From Oleispira sp036960605 (GTDB lineage Bacteria > Pseudomonadota > Gammaproteobacteria > Pseudomonadales > Oceanobacteraceae), in contig JBALXI010000005.1 of assembly GCA_036960605.1 (NCBI GenBank), positions 62,001-126,000 on the forward strand: a stretch of 64,000 nt of DNA, read 5' to 3'. Of this stretch, positions 44,258 to 53,704 are shown in pieces (position 1 is the first letter of the stretch; each line of letters begins with the position of its first letter). The notes below the pieces were generated by a model. That model was given only the letters and a program-made list of their open reading frames with translations. It was not told where the DNA came from and searched no databases. Position numbers and translations under genes: made by a program.

Positions 44258-44404
44258 AATATGAAGACCTTTTATTATTATTTGTGGGCCATCTATATCA
44301 ATAATAATACACCTATTTACACATGTTTTAGTACACCTAAAAGCGCCAAAACCAGCCTAATCAGGCCATTTACAGAATACATAAAAAACTGCCAGCAAGT
44401 CGTT

Positions 44405-47400
44405 TTATGGGTGTTGCAACCAATACTTTTTACGCAACAAATCACAACGACTTACTTCACCACCCAGGTTTTGAGTACCACTCAAAATAACAGAACCATT
44501 AGCATCGCAACTATCGACTTCACACGCCTCTCCTTCGCAAGGTTTACATGATTCATGCGCCGGGTTTTCAGCACAGAACTCTTCATCACCTTGAGTCGTA
44601 GTACGAACTTCAATCGGCTCTGCAGGTATGCCTATATTTCCCATTGGGGTCTTATTGACTAAGGGAAGCGAGCCACTGTTACTCGGGTCATTATCGGCTT
44701 TTATATCGATAGTATAGGCTGAAGAAGTACCAATATCAGCGATGCAAGAACCAGGATTACTGTCTTTTACAGTCGGCGAGAAGGTTGTGAAATAGACATC
44801 GCCTTGAGTGGTTAACGCTTTAGAAAGCACTTTCTCACCAACGTCTAATTCAATTTTCCAACCATGATTTAATGATGTCTTGGTTGAGCTACTGGCCGCA
44901 CTCGTAGTTTCTAGATCAACCAAATCTGAAGGCAGAAAAGTATGATAACTACTCGGCGCCGCCATCAAATTTCGTTCTTTGATGACGAAAAAACTGTCAC
45001 GTGCATTTGGCGCCAAAGGATGCGCGCGAAATCCACTGCCGATGGCTAAAGACAAGTATTCATCGTTATTTTTCTCATCACGAAAATAAGAAATGCTCGG
45101 AGCATAATAAAAACGTTTATAGCCCCCGGTTGAATCAGTGCTTTCATTGGCATCAAACAAAATTCCAGCCTTGGCAAAATCACTTTTTCCTTGGTTAGTT
45201 TTATTAATATCAAAGCGCCAAATTCTCCCACCTAAATCACTAACAAAGAAATAATCAGTGATCATGTCACCATCATAATCTAAGGTCGCCACATCACTGG
45301 TAATTGCACTGCTCATAGAACTTAAGTTTAAACTGCTGCTTTCATTACTCGCGTGCCATAAACGCTTACCCGTTTCAGGATCGATCATATACACAGCATT
45401 CCCCATACTATGCTCTGTACGACGAACCTGATCGTCCTCTACTGGGTCATATCCACCGCCGACCAGTAATACAACCTTGGCTTGGCCCTGCCACATGACT
45501 TTAGCCAACACCATATTTGACCAAGTTTGACCCAGCTGCTCAAAATCTCCTTCACCACCATCTATTTGCCACACATATTTAGGTTTATCTGGGTTAGTAA
45601 TATCCAAAGCATAATAATGACGACCACCCCGACGTAGGCCAAAGAATAATAAGACCTTCTCTCCCTCATCGACATCGACTTCACCATTATAGTTTTTATC
45701 CATGTGCCAATAGTTTATTGGCCCATCAATACCATAGGTTTTATCGATCAGATTTTCACCATCAACATAAGTAGGGATATTTTTTAGCAGCTCTTTTGGA
45801 ATATATGAAAAGTATTCTTTAAACTCTTTTTTATCCGCCTTAAAAGCATGTAGGTAGCCACTATTGGTACCCACAAAAACAACCCCTTGCTGAATCTTCT
45901 CACCATTTGAACCGGTGGAATTATACGTTACAACCAAAGGGCGACTGTGAATGGGATCTTCAATTTCACGACGAACACCGTCCTCTGTAGTGGTCGACTT
46001 TCGATTAGCCCAATCGACCATCTGCTGGTGTAAACCATCAGTTGCCGTTGCTGGCAAGCCCAGTAACTCTTTACTCACGGTCGTAGTCGTCAATTCGGTA
46101 TTAATTAGACTTTTTGATGTACCCAAATGGGTATAGATTTTAGCGCTATGACCTAACCTGCTGGCCGCGCCACCTATCACGACGTCCTCACCATCATGGA
46201 CATTTTGAGTCCAATAACTTTGGGATTCTTTGGCAAAGATTCCGTTATCTAAAATTGCTGGATTACCGTTTGCATCGATCACTTCTCCAGCAGAATTCAA
46301 ACGGTAAGATTTCAAATTCCCCTGCCAATTATTACCGGCCTGCGGTACAAACATGGCGTAGTAGAGTTGATCTAGATGCTCTAAACTATTATACGAATTG
46401 GCAGCAACAGAAGGCGCAACGAACGTGACAGGAACATCCGAGGTCTCTTGCAAAGTACGCTCTAAAGCATCAACGATGCTTTGATAATCACTGGCTGGAT
46501 AATATTTACCACCCCCATGATGAGCGATCGATTCCATATAGCGGATATCACTGTTATCACCACTGCCATCAAAGAAACCACCAATCACAAAAGTGCGAAT
46601 GATTTGCTTACCCGCCAACTCAGTATTTTGATCAAAATTATTCAAGTAATAAGCCAATTCATCAGCACAACCGCCACTGCCTGAACAACTATGACTCAAT
46701 CCAGACCCTGCGGGAAAATTAACCGCCGAAATCATTTTCTTAATTTTACTGTTCGCTTGGTCATCATAGGAAGGAGCGCCATCAGTGAACAAAATAATGG
46801 TGCTGGTTGTTTGGCATGCGCTCTCTAGCGGTGACAGGTACTGGTAGCCATTTCGTGACAAAGAAACACTCGGGGTATCAATTCTCTTCGTGGTATATCG
46901 ATTATCTCCCTGATCGATAAAGCCGTCTTTATCCCGAATTAATGTTTCCCCCGGCTTTAATATTTGCGAGTATGATCCTTTACCAAATTCAACATTGTCG
47001 CCTCTAAAATACAACGCGGCCTCATAATAACTCTCACTTAAAGGAGTACCATTCCAAGGTATGTAATCACTTACTTTTTCTTCAAAATCAGCACTAATAT
47101 TTTCTACGTCATCAACGGCTATATCAACAAAGCCACCGTTCATTTCTGAATCGAAGCGCATTAACCCCAATCGAATACCACTGGTACTTTTCACAACCGC
47201 TATCGCGGCCTCCCTCGCTATCTGCATTCGAGACTTTATTAATCCCTTGCCTAAATCATCTAACTCAATCTGGAAGTTAATATAATTTCCAGAATATAAA
47301 TGTTCAATATTCGTTTTCCATTGTTTACTGTAATCTTTTGGTAATCTCCAGCTTTTATTGGTTACTATGTATTGATCATTAGAGTCTCGCCCACGCGTAT

Positions 47401-47917
47401 CAACATAACTATTTTCTGGGTGGCGACCTTCATCTGCTTTGCATTCAATTAATGCTAATACCTCGTTACTCCCTAAAGGTATCGATTTATTGCTTTTATT
47501 GGGTAGCCAATCTTTTTTATTGTTATCCCAACGTTTAAATCGACCATTATAGAATCCTGTTTCTGCTAAAGCCTGCTGTGCGTTATAACAGACCAACGCT
47601 TCCGGCGGGAAATATTGTTCCTGTAAATCATCGACATCAAGATTGCTTTTACCATTGCCTTCATACTTATTCGAGTAATAATAATATCCTGCGTTAAAGC
47701 CATGATCTGGATAAATAATATCAGGATCGTAGTTCGGTGCTTCAGCCTCTTCGTACCAGCCCATACTGCCGGAGGTATCCATTACAAACAGTGAGTTCTG
47801 ACGTATCCCCACCGATTGACCTCGATACACTTCAATATCTTCTGCCAGACTATTAGGAATATTAAAGCCTACAGCTGTCAGCATACTAAGTAACACCAAG
47901 CATAATATTTTATTCAT
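44405..47917 (-). CDS. pilY1: Type IV pilus tip-associated protein PilY1
   Basis: Large exported protein that sits at the tip of type IV pili and controls extension, adhesion and surface sensing. I start at the ATG at 47917 (1170 residues; AGGGGC ribosome site), giving signal peptide MNKILCLVLLSMLTAVGFNI with cleavage near NSLA. A von Willebrand A-like region has the metal site FVMDTSGSMG and TIILFTDGAPSYDD. The C-terminal PilC-type beta-propeller carries the calcium loop LDYDGDMITDYFFVSDLGGRIWRFD-like segment and a second EF-hand-like loop DKNYNGEVDVDEG. The last 60 residues are Cys-rich. The start ATG overlaps the upstream stop (ATGA), so translation is coupled to the small upstream gene. 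Confidence 0.95.
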   Translation of the reverse strand: MNKILCLVLLSMLTAVGFNIPNSLAEDIEVYRGQSVGIRQNSLFVMDTSGSMGWYEEAEAPNYDPDIIYPDHGFNAGYYYYSNKYEGNGKSNLDVDDLQEQYFPPEALVCYNAQQALAETGFYNGRFKRWDNNKKDWLPNKSNKSIPLGSNEVLALIECKADEGRHPENSYVDTRGRDSNDQYIVTNKSWRLPKDYSKQWKTNIEHLYSGNYINFQIELDDLGKGLIKSRMQIAREAAIAVVKSTSGIRLGLMRFDSEMNGGFVDIAVDDVENISADFEEKVSDYIPWNGTPLSESYYEAALYFRGDNVEFGKGSYSQILKPGETLIRDKDGFIDQGDNRYTTKRIDTPSVSLSRNGYQYLSPLESACQTTSTIILFTDGAPSYDDQANSKIKKMISAVNFPAGSGLSHSCSGSGGCADELAYYLNNFDQNTELAGKQIIRTFVIGGFFDGSGDNSDIRYMESIAHHGGGKYYPASDYQSIVDALERTLQETSDVPVTFVAPSVAANSYNSLEHLDQLYYAMFVPQAGNNWQGNLKSYRLNSAGEVIDANGNPAILDNGIFAKESQSYWTQNVHDGEDVVIGGAASRLGHSAKIYTHLGTSKSLINTELTTTTVSKELLGLPATATDGLHQQMVDWANRKSTTTEDGVRREIEDPIHSRPLVVTYNSTGSNGEKIQQGVVFVGTNSGYLHAFKADKKEFKEYFSYIPKELLKNIPTYVDGENLIDKTYGIDGPINYWHMDKNYNGEVDVDEGEKVLLFFGLRRGGRHYYALDITNPDKPKYVWQIDGGEGDFEQLGQTWSNMVLAKVMWQGQAKVVLLVGGGYDPVEDDQVRRTEHSMGNAVYMIDPETGKRLWHASNESSSLNLSSMSSAITSDVATLDYDGDMITDYFFVSDLGGRIWRFDINKTNQGKSDFAKAGILFDANESTDSTGGYKRFYYAPSISYFRDEKNNDEYLSLAIGSGFRAHPLAPNARDSFFVIKERNLMAAPSSYHTFLPSDLVDLETTSAASSSTKTSLNHGWKIELDVGEKVLSKALTTQGDVYFTTFSPTVKDSNPGSCIADIGTSSAYTIDIKADNDPSNSGSLPLVNKTPMGNIGIPAEPIEVRTTTQGDEEFCAENPAHESCKPCEGEACEVDSCDANGSVILSGTQNLGGEVSRCDLLRKKYWLQHP

Positions 47918-48276
47918 AACAGCCCCTTTTCTTGTTCTTCTGATTGCGACCAACGAATATATGAAACCGTATTATCCAGATTATTAAATTGAATACGCAC
48001 GGCTTTAGAAGGATATTTAAAACGTGTATAAAGTAAGGAGTTCAATGATATTTCTTCACCTTCAAATATTAAAATACTATTTTCATCTAACCGCAATTCT
48101 TCTGCGTTACAGTTACTACACAACTTTATTCGAATTAGACCGCTTTGTTTTTCTACAGAATAATTATCAACAACCTGCACATCGCTGTAATTTAGTATCA
48201 CATTACGACTAATAATATCAGCTTGTGATACGCCGTTAATTAGCAGTCCTGCGATTAGTATTAAGAAGTATTTCAT
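47914..48276 (-). CDS. Small exported protein of the pilX-pilY1 operon
   Basis: A 120-residue protein (from the ATG at 48276; an in-frame TTG lies eight codons upstream) with signal peptide MKYFLILIAGLLINGVSQA. The mature part is beta-rich with a CSNC pair (IKLCSNCNAEELRLDEN) and ends RWSQSEEQEKGLL. I do not recognise a family. It lies between pilX and pilY1, and its stop codon overlaps the pilY1 start by four bases, so it is probably made in step with PilY1 and may help its export or assembly. Confidence 0.8.
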   Translation of the reverse strand: MKYFLILIAGLLINGVSQADIISRNVILNYSDVQVVDNYSVEKQSGLIRIKLCSNCNAEELRLDENSILIFEGEEISLNSLLYTRFKYPSKAVRIQFNNLDNTVSYIRWSQSEEQEKGLL

Positions 48277-48324
48277 GCTCAAGCGCCTAACAATTAACAA
48301 TCTGATTGAATAATCAATTGTTGA

Positions 48325-48855
48325 TTAGTAAATTGAATTTTTCTGATTATTTAACCCAGGAAAGGTCAAACCTGTTTTTTGAAGAGCTGCCATATTACGC
48401 ACAGCCAACCCTGCTTTAGTCGAGAGTTCGAAATCGTAATCAATTCGACTATTGACTTCATTGCCTTCTGATAAAGACAACTCACCCTGCTGTGGAGGAA
48501 TATGTAATAAATTACTCGCCAATTGAACGGCATCCGAATCATCGGCGTTAGATTCGAGGTTAACAGCCTGATAATTGCGTTGGTTCTTTTCATCCAAAAC
48601 AAAGTTCGCCAATGGCTCAGATAACAACGTATCCCCCGAATCAGCAACTTTCAATTGCATAAACCAATATTCTTGATCATTCATCGCCGTATTAAACAAC
48701 ATTTCAACGTGCTGGACATTGGCAACAATTTTAGTTTGCAAACCAGATCGCTGCATAGAAAATAGAGCAACCAGCGTAATTGCAGTTAACATGACTAAGC
48801 TAATAGCCAGTACTGAACCGCTATTTTTTTCGTATAGATTTGGATCAAGATTCAT
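48325..48855 (-). CDS. pilX: PilX-like minor pilus assembly protein
   Basis: 176 residues with the PilX N-terminal domain: GSVLAISLVMLTAITLVALFSMQRSGLQTKIVAN is the typical hydrophobic helix of PilX, which lacks a classical prepilin Glu5. The remainder (FNTAMNDQEYWFMQL and a polar C-terminal region) matches the size of PilX. It is the first gene of a three-gene operon with the small exported protein and pilY1. The usual partners fimT, pilV, pilW and pilE are not next to it. Confidence 0.85.
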   Translation of the reverse strand: MNLDPNLYEKNSGSVLAISLVMLTAITLVALFSMQRSGLQTKIVANVQHVEMLFNTAMNDQEYWFMQLKVADSGDTLLSEPLANFVLDEKNQRNYQAVNLESNADDSDAVQLASNLLHIPPQQGELSLSEGNEVNSRIDYDFELSTKAGLAVRNMAALQKTGLTFPGLNNQKNSIY

Positions 48856-49042
48856 ACATTATTTGTCGCTAAACGGAACTTATGGATTACGACAAATGAT
48901 AATATTTACGGGCGAGGATAACTCATGACTTATTAGACTAGCGGATATTCCGATGGATAAAGCGACGATGATTTTAAACTTATTTACCGCGCAAAGAGTG
49001 GGGCTTAACTCCCTTTAGCCCCACAATTGAATTCAAACTGGA

Positions 49043-49579
49043 TTAGAACTGATAACCGACAGAAATACTCATATTACTTAGATCCGTATTATTATCTAAC
49101 TGAGCGTACTTATATTGAGTACCAACAGTTAATTGCTTAGCCACCTCATAAGATGCGCCTATACCGTAAGTAAATTCGTCAGAAGACGCTGTCGCGGTAG
49201 AGCCAAGAAACTCGACTTCTTGCACCATAGATTCATAAGCAAGTCGGCCAAAAATCTGTAACTTAGGAATGACCTCATAACCGACCTTCCCCCCTAGCGA
49301 TAAGCTGCTAATCGTACTGGTTGCCGTACCAAAAGGGGTTTCAGTATCCACCGATAAATACTGGTTGTAGCCTAACTCGGTACCCAACGATAATGGCCCA
49401 TTAGAGAAAACTTGATAACCACCTAGCACACTAAAACTGGTGTCCGACTCACTTTCGCTGCCACTTTCAATTTCGGCTTGACCCAAAGCACCTTCAACGT
49501 AGACATTATTTAAATCTGCATGGGCAGAAAAAGCAAAAAGAGAGGCTGTAATGGCTGACGCTAGAGTAATATTTTTCAT
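49043..49579 (-). CDS. Outer-membrane beta-barrel protein (OmpA-like/opacity type)
   Basis: 178-residue predicted porin-like protein. I start at the ATG at 49579 because it gives the signal peptide MKNITLASAITASLFAFSAHA, with AGGA a suitable distance upstream; longer in-frame starts lack one. The mature part alternates polar and hydrophobic residues in eight or so strands (SFSVLGGYQVF, LSLGTELGYNQYL, SLGGKVGYEV, LQIFGRLAYES, FTYGIGASYEV, LTVGTQYKYAQL) and ends in aromatic Phe (SISVGYQF), the outer-membrane insertion signal. No peptidoglycan-binding domain is present. Function beyond the barrel is unknown. Confidence 0.85.
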   Translation of the reverse strand: MKNITLASAITASLFAFSAHADLNNVYVEGALGQAEIESGSESESDTSFSVLGGYQVFSNGPLSLGTELGYNQYLSVDTETPFGTATSTISSLSLGGKVGYEVIPKLQIFGRLAYESMVQEVEFLGSTATASSDEFTYGIGASYEVAKQLTVGTQYKYAQLDNNTDLSNMSISVGYQF

Positions 49580-49715
49580 ATTTTTGTAATCCTGTTTCAT
49601 TCCATTTAAGTAAAACAAATCGTTGTTTGCTTCGACTGGAATTAGATTAACAATAGGCAATGTACTGAAACTGAACGTAAAATGAACTGAAACTGAACGA
49701 ACAAATTTAACCCCG

Positions 49716-51143
49716 TTAAATTAAGATTTCGACCTTCAACCCCCCTAAGTCAGACGTCCCTAAATGCAGCTTACCCTGGTATTGATCAACAATATCCACC
49801 ACCATCGCTAAGCCTATACCCTGCCCTTGCTGCTTTTGATCGGCGCGAACACCTCGGCGTAAAATGTCGGCGATCGCGGCATCATCAATACCCTGGCCAT
49901 TATCTTCAACGACAATACGACAATACGCGAGGTCATTTAGTTGCTCACCTGCCTGCTCATTATTTAAGGCCAAACGAATTAAACCGCCGCCGTATTTTGC
50001 CGAGTTGTCTAAAAGGTTACCGACTATTTCCATTAGATCCCCCTTAGCGCCTTTAAAAACCACATCGGATTCCGTATCAATATCAATGCATTGCAAGGTG
50101 TCTTGATAAACTTTTTCTATCACATTCGCGAGGCTTTCTAATAACGGTAAAACGTGAATAGTTTGCTGTACCGATTGTGGGCCAACATGAGAGGCTCGCT
50201 GCAGCTGATGCTGCACGATCTCATTCATGCGAGTCACTTGCTGGGCTAACGAATCAATATGAGCAGTATCAAACTCATAAGGTACCGAAAGATTATGGGG
50301 TTGCACAAGATGATGCTTATCGACTAAGCCCCGTAATACGGCTAACGGTGTTTTTAAACTATGAGCGAGATTCGATAAGGTATTGCGATAGCGAGTATGC
50401 TGGCGATTTTCATGCTGCAATAATCGATTTAAATTGATCGCTACCCCAGCCAATTCTTTTGGGTAATGGCCACTCAACTGTGACGCCTTGCCCGTTTCAA
50501 TCAGGTTTAAGTCGTGCGCTAACTGCTTGAGTGGTGACAGCCCCCAGTACAGCGTTAAGGTAAATACGGCTAATAAAATCAGCGCCAATATGCCTAATCC
50601 TAGCCATAAAAACATTCGATACTGGCTCATTCCTTGTTCAATTCGGACAGCATGTTCTGCCATCGTCAGCGTATAGTTTTTTAACTGGCTGGGTTGAATC
50701 TGCTTAGTCTTTATCTCCCACGCTACGCCTAGGCTGGTATAAAAAAAAGCCTTCCCTGCAATATCTAAGGTGCCTTGCCCTTGCTGCCCTGGTACTTGTT
50801 TCAAGGGCTGTGTAATAAAATCCTGACCATAGCCTTGGGCTGATCCCGAACGCCAAACCTCTTCCCCTTGATCATTAATGATTATGGCAATACTGCCCGA
50901 ATCAAGTTGGTTCAATTTAGGGAAGTTTAATACCGCCGGCAGAAATAACTGCTCCGCTTCAAATTCAGCAGCGCCTAATACTAGATACAACTGGGTTTGC
51001 AAACGATCCTGCAAATCGATGTGTAAACTGCGTTTAAAGGCTTGATCAAGTATCAGTGCAGTAATCACAATAAAGAGAATTAAAACAAGACCGGCGCTAT
51101 AAAGCATGCGCCTGCGTAAGGAATAAGGAGATTTTAAAACCAT
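49716..51143 (-). CDS. Sensor histidine kinase, PhoQ-like
   Basis: 475-residue membrane kinase, partner of the response regulator next to it. Membrane segments lie near residues 13-35 and 175-200, enclosing a periplasmic sensor of about 140 residues. The phosphorylated histidine is in LSNLAHSLKTPLAVL; the ATP-binding domain has NLLDNSAKYGG, VEDNGQGIDD and GQGIGLAMVVDIVDQY. Arrangement with a PepSY protein and an OmpR-type regulator resembles the PhoPQ-like systems of gammaproteobacteria that sense cations or antimicrobial peptides; the stimulus here is inferred only. Confidence 0.92.
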   Translation of the reverse strand: MVLKSPYSLRRRMLYSAGLVLILFIVITALILDQAFKRSLHIDLQDRLQTQLYLVLGAAEFEAEQLFLPAVLNFPKLNQLDSGSIAIIINDQGEEVWRSGSAQGYGQDFITQPLKQVPGQQGQGTLDIAGKAFFYTSLGVAWEIKTKQIQPSQLKNYTLTMAEHAVRIEQGMSQYRMFLWLGLGILALILLAVFTLTLYWGLSPLKQLAHDLNLIETGKASQLSGHYPKELAGVAINLNRLLQHENRQHTRYRNTLSNLAHSLKTPLAVLRGLVDKHHLVQPHNLSVPYEFDTAHIDSLAQQVTRMNEIVQHQLQRASHVGPQSVQQTIHVLPLLESLANVIEKVYQDTLQCIDIDTESDVVFKGAKGDLMEIVGNLLDNSAKYGGGLIRLALNNEQAGEQLNDLAYCRIVVEDNGQGIDDAAIADILRRGVRADQKQQGQGIGLAMVVDIVDQYQGKLHLGTSDLGGLKVEILI

Positions 51144-51175
51144 AAGTTTAGAGCCAACAATTCAAAATCATACAA

Positions 51176-51850
51176 TTAGAGTGCAACATCAAACCGATAA
51201 CCCTGACCCCGAATATTTGCAATCGGCTTTAGGATCGATTCAGGATCGAGTTTCTTGCGCAAGCGACGCACAAACACTTCAATTACATTGCTATCATGCT
51301 CGGTATCGTCATCATAAATGTGATCCGTCAGCTCACTTTTGGATAATATTTTCCCGGGGTTGAGCATAAGGTACTCGACCAAGCGGTATTCATAAGCGGT
51401 AAAGTCGATGGCTTTCTCATGTAAGAAAACACGTTTTAAACGGGTATCCAACGACAAAGGTCCAAACGCTACTTTAGGATGTGACATACCTGAAACCCTG
51501 CGCTGCAAGGCGTTTAAGCGCGCGAGCAATTCGGCCAAGTGATAAGGCTTTACTAAATAGTCATCCGCCCCAGCTTCTAAACCTGCCACTTTATCTTCCC
51601 AGCTATCGCGGGCAGTTAAGATTAAAATCGGAAAGTTTTTATTCTGAGAACGTAACTGGCTAACCAACTCGATACCATTGAGCTTAGGCAAACCCACATC
51701 AATAATTGCCAAGTCGATGGGAAACTGAGTGCCCATATACAAACCTTCTTCACCATCAGGCGCCCAATCTACGGCATAGCCAGAATGCTCCAGCGCTTGA
51801 ATTAATTGCTCTGCAATATTGTTATCGTCTTCAACGACCAGTACGCGCAT
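51176..51850 (-). CDS. OmpR-family response regulator, PhoP-like
   Basis: 224 residues: receiver domain with phospho-acceptor Asp in DLAIIDVGLPKLNG (about residue 51) and the conserved Lys in DDYLVKPYHLAEL, then a winged-helix DNA-binding domain ending VRRLRKKLDPESILKPIANIRGQGYRF. Gene order PepSY-regulator-kinase and the short gaps (2 and 32 bases) show one transcription unit. Confidence 0.96.
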   Translation of the reverse strand: MRVLVVEDDNNIAEQLIQALEHSGYAVDWAPDGEEGLYMGTQFPIDLAIIDVGLPKLNGIELVSQLRSQNKNFPILILTARDSWEDKVAGLEAGADDYLVKPYHLAELLARLNALQRRVSGMSHPKVAFGPLSLDTRLKRVFLHEKAIDFTAYEYRLVEYLMLNPGKILSKSELTDHIYDDDTEHDSNVIEVFVRRLRKKLDPESILKPIANIRGQGYRFDVAL

Positions 51851-51852
51851 GA

Positions 51853-52173
51853 CTATTCCACTACCAAACCAGTCTGACGATGCACCAATAAGGTTTTCAT
51901 CACGCCCTGCTGACTAAGGATTTTAATACGATAGACCGGCTGCAACGTTTTACTGCTTTTTGCAGTACCGTCGTCACTGACCCGTTCATCGGCCTTTTCG
52001 TGAGCGACTACCTTACCGGGGGTGTGAACTTGTGCCGTTTCTAAAGCCAGATTAACCGCTATTTCATTAACCAACTCGCTAGCCTGTCCAGTAGCCGAGA
52101 GTGCCATACCTAAAGTCATCATTAGGAATACTAAAATAGGTTTTAATACAGAGGTGTTTATTAACTTAGTCAT
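51853..52173 (-). CDS. Exported PepSY-domain protein
   Basis: 106 residues with signal peptide (VLKPILVFLMMTLGMALSATGQAS). The C-terminal segment PVYRIKILSQQGVMKTLLVHRQTGLVVE matches the second half of a PepSY domain, which often inhibits proteases or modulates sensor kinases in the periplasm. It is the first gene of the two-component operon, two bases before the regulator, so it may act as an accessory to the kinase. The middle is a short polar linker. Confidence 0.82.
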   Translation of the reverse strand: MTKLINTSVLKPILVFLMMTLGMALSATGQASELVNEIAVNLALETAQVHTPGKVVAHEKADERVSDDGTAKSSKTLQPVYRIKILSQQGVMKTLLVHRQTGLVVE

Positions 52174-52447
52174 GAACTGGGTCTCAAATACTGATATAGC
52201 GAGTATATACCATGATACCTATTAACATGGGTAGAGTGAAACTCTCTTCCTCGTATTGTTTTTAAATCGATATTTCACAACGTGAAAATTGATGCAGATG
52301 CTAAATAACTGAGACGATTAGTTTTCAACCTTCCCTATAAAATCTCAATCACCCTGAGAATACTGAATAATTGATTGAAAATTCTACCTCTAGGCCCTAT
52401 AACATAACTGTAGAGACAATTTTTATAATCTTCATTAAGGTCAAACA

Positions 52448-52729
52448 ATGATTAAGGTAATTATTGAGCGCAAGATCGCTCAGGATATGGGATCCACTTA
52501 CGACGCAGCCATTAAAGATACTCTGCGAGCTATATTAGAAGCGTCTGGATATATCTCAGGAGCCAACTTTAAAGATGCGTCTGATGATAATCATCGAGTT
52601 ATTATCACTAACTGGACGAGCTTAGTCGCTTGGCAGAAATGGCAAGGTTCAGAAAGTCGCCGTAAAGTCATTGCCGCGATCCAGCCTATCCTTTTATCGC
52701 CGGAGAAGATCACAGTCCTTACGGCGTAA
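52448..52729 (+). CDS. Small antibiotic-biosynthesis-monooxygenase-like (dimeric ferredoxin-fold) protein
   Basis: 93 residues that fit the ABM/YgiN-type alpha-beta fold (MIKVIIERKIAQDMGSTYDAAIKDTLRAILEASGYISG; NWTSLVAWQKWQGSESRRKVIAAIQPIL). Many such proteins are of unknown function; a few act as heme-degrading or quinol monooxygenases. I cannot assign a substrate. It is single and convergent with the hydrolase gene, 4 bases apart. Confidence 0.82.
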   Translation: MIKVIIERKIAQDMGSTYDAAIKDTLRAILEASGYISGANFKDASDDNHRVIITNWTSLVAWQKWQGSESRRKVIAAIQPILLSPEKITVLTA

Positions 52730-52733
52730 TACG

Positions 52734-53390
52734 CTATCCGTGCTGACTTATATTCAGCACAAATTCAGCGACCTGTTCAAGTGCATTCTCTATGTGCTGC
52801 AGGTGGCTGAAGCCTGATACTTTTCTAGGCTTTAAGTCGTGATCGCCATCTTCCAACCATTTTATAGTGACCGATGAATTTATTCGGCCATCAGCCAGAT
52901 AGTCAGCAACTTCTTCTAGCGAACCCATTTTATCGCGCGTGCCTTGGACGATTAATAAAGGTTCAACCAGATATTTTAAATGATCTAAACGATCCTTCGA
53001 GTCTTTGCCAACCGCATGAAACGGATAACCTAAACACGCACTGCCTAATATCGGTAAGCGATCACTCTCTTCTCGCAAAGCATTTTCTGCCATCAGCATT
53101 GACGACATCCGACCTCCCATAGATTTCCCCCCTATTACCACAGGACAATTCAATTGTTTAATCGCTTCTTCAAAGGCTAATAAAAGTTTAGGCGCACGAT
53201 CGGGTGGGCGACGCTTACCATCCTCTACGCGTTTAATCATATAGGGGAAATTAAAACGCACGACTCGAATACCCAGCGCTGAAAGTTTTTCAGCGACTTG
53301 CGTTATAAACTCAGAATTCATGTCTGCCCCCGCACCATGGGCAAAGAGATAAGTAGGCCCATCAATGGGGCCACTTTGGATAAGTTCCAT
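52734..53390 (-). CDS. Alpha/beta hydrolase of the Tex30/KANL3-like family
   Basis: 218 residues from the ATG at 53390 (a GTG three codons upstream is less well placed relative to the AAGAG site). The oxyanion segment is YLFAHGAGADMNSEF and the nucleophile Ser is in IGGKSMGGRMSSML; the catalytic His lies near WLEDGDHDLKPRK. This matches dienelactone-hydrolase-like proteins with the FAHGAGA motif, mostly of unknown substrate. A 7-bp inverted repeat (52740-52746, 52754-52760) inside its last codons may serve as a terminator for the convergent pair. Confidence 0.88.
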   Translation of the reverse strand: MELIQSGPIDGPTYLFAHGAGADMNSEFITQVAEKLSALGIRVVRFNFPYMIKRVEDGKRRPPDRAPKLLLAFEEAIKQLNCPVVIGGKSMGGRMSSMLMAENALREESDRLPILGSACLGYPFHAVGKDSKDRLDHLKYLVEPLLIVQGTRDKMGSLEEVADYLADGRINSSVTIKWLEDGDHDLKPRKVSGFSHLQHIENALEQVAEFVLNISQHG

Positions 53391-53399
53391 CAAATTCAC

Positions 53400-53704
53400 T
53401 CTTAATTAGATCAATTAAGCCAATTAACAAACAAATACTGTCTTAGATCAAGAAAACCTTAGCAAAGCCTTCTATTATTCACTACTAGGACAATTATTGG
53501 CACATTCAAGTTACTGGCACAGGATCGTTCGGTAGCGAGATACTTAAAACGTGTTCACTTATTAACCTAGATCTAGAACAAATGCGCTAAGCAGCTGTTT
53601 TAGTTACGAGTTTTATAATCCTTCGTTTGCAAAGTAGTGTACGAAAGATCATAATTGCGCCGTTTTTTAAACCCTCAATCCTCGCTGTTAAATGGAATCT
53701 GATC
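53400..53704 (+). promoter_or_regulatory. Control region of the ccoNOQP operon
   Basis: No gene is visible in these 305 bases. TATAAT (53614-53619) is a good -10 hexamer with no fitting -35, which suggests activator dependence. About 43 bases upstream of it lies the 10-bp palindrome CTAGATCTAG (53567-53576). An AGATCAAG stretch at 53454-53461 is only half of an Fnr/Anr site (consensus TTGAT-N4-ATCAA); I see no complete site. In relatives one cbb3 operon is Fnr/Anr-controlled and another constitutive, so this one could be either. Confidence 0.5.

Noticed and set aside
53449..53462. Fnr/Anr box upstream of ccoN
   Set aside because: Only the ATCAA half fits; the TTGAT half is CTGTC, too weak to call.
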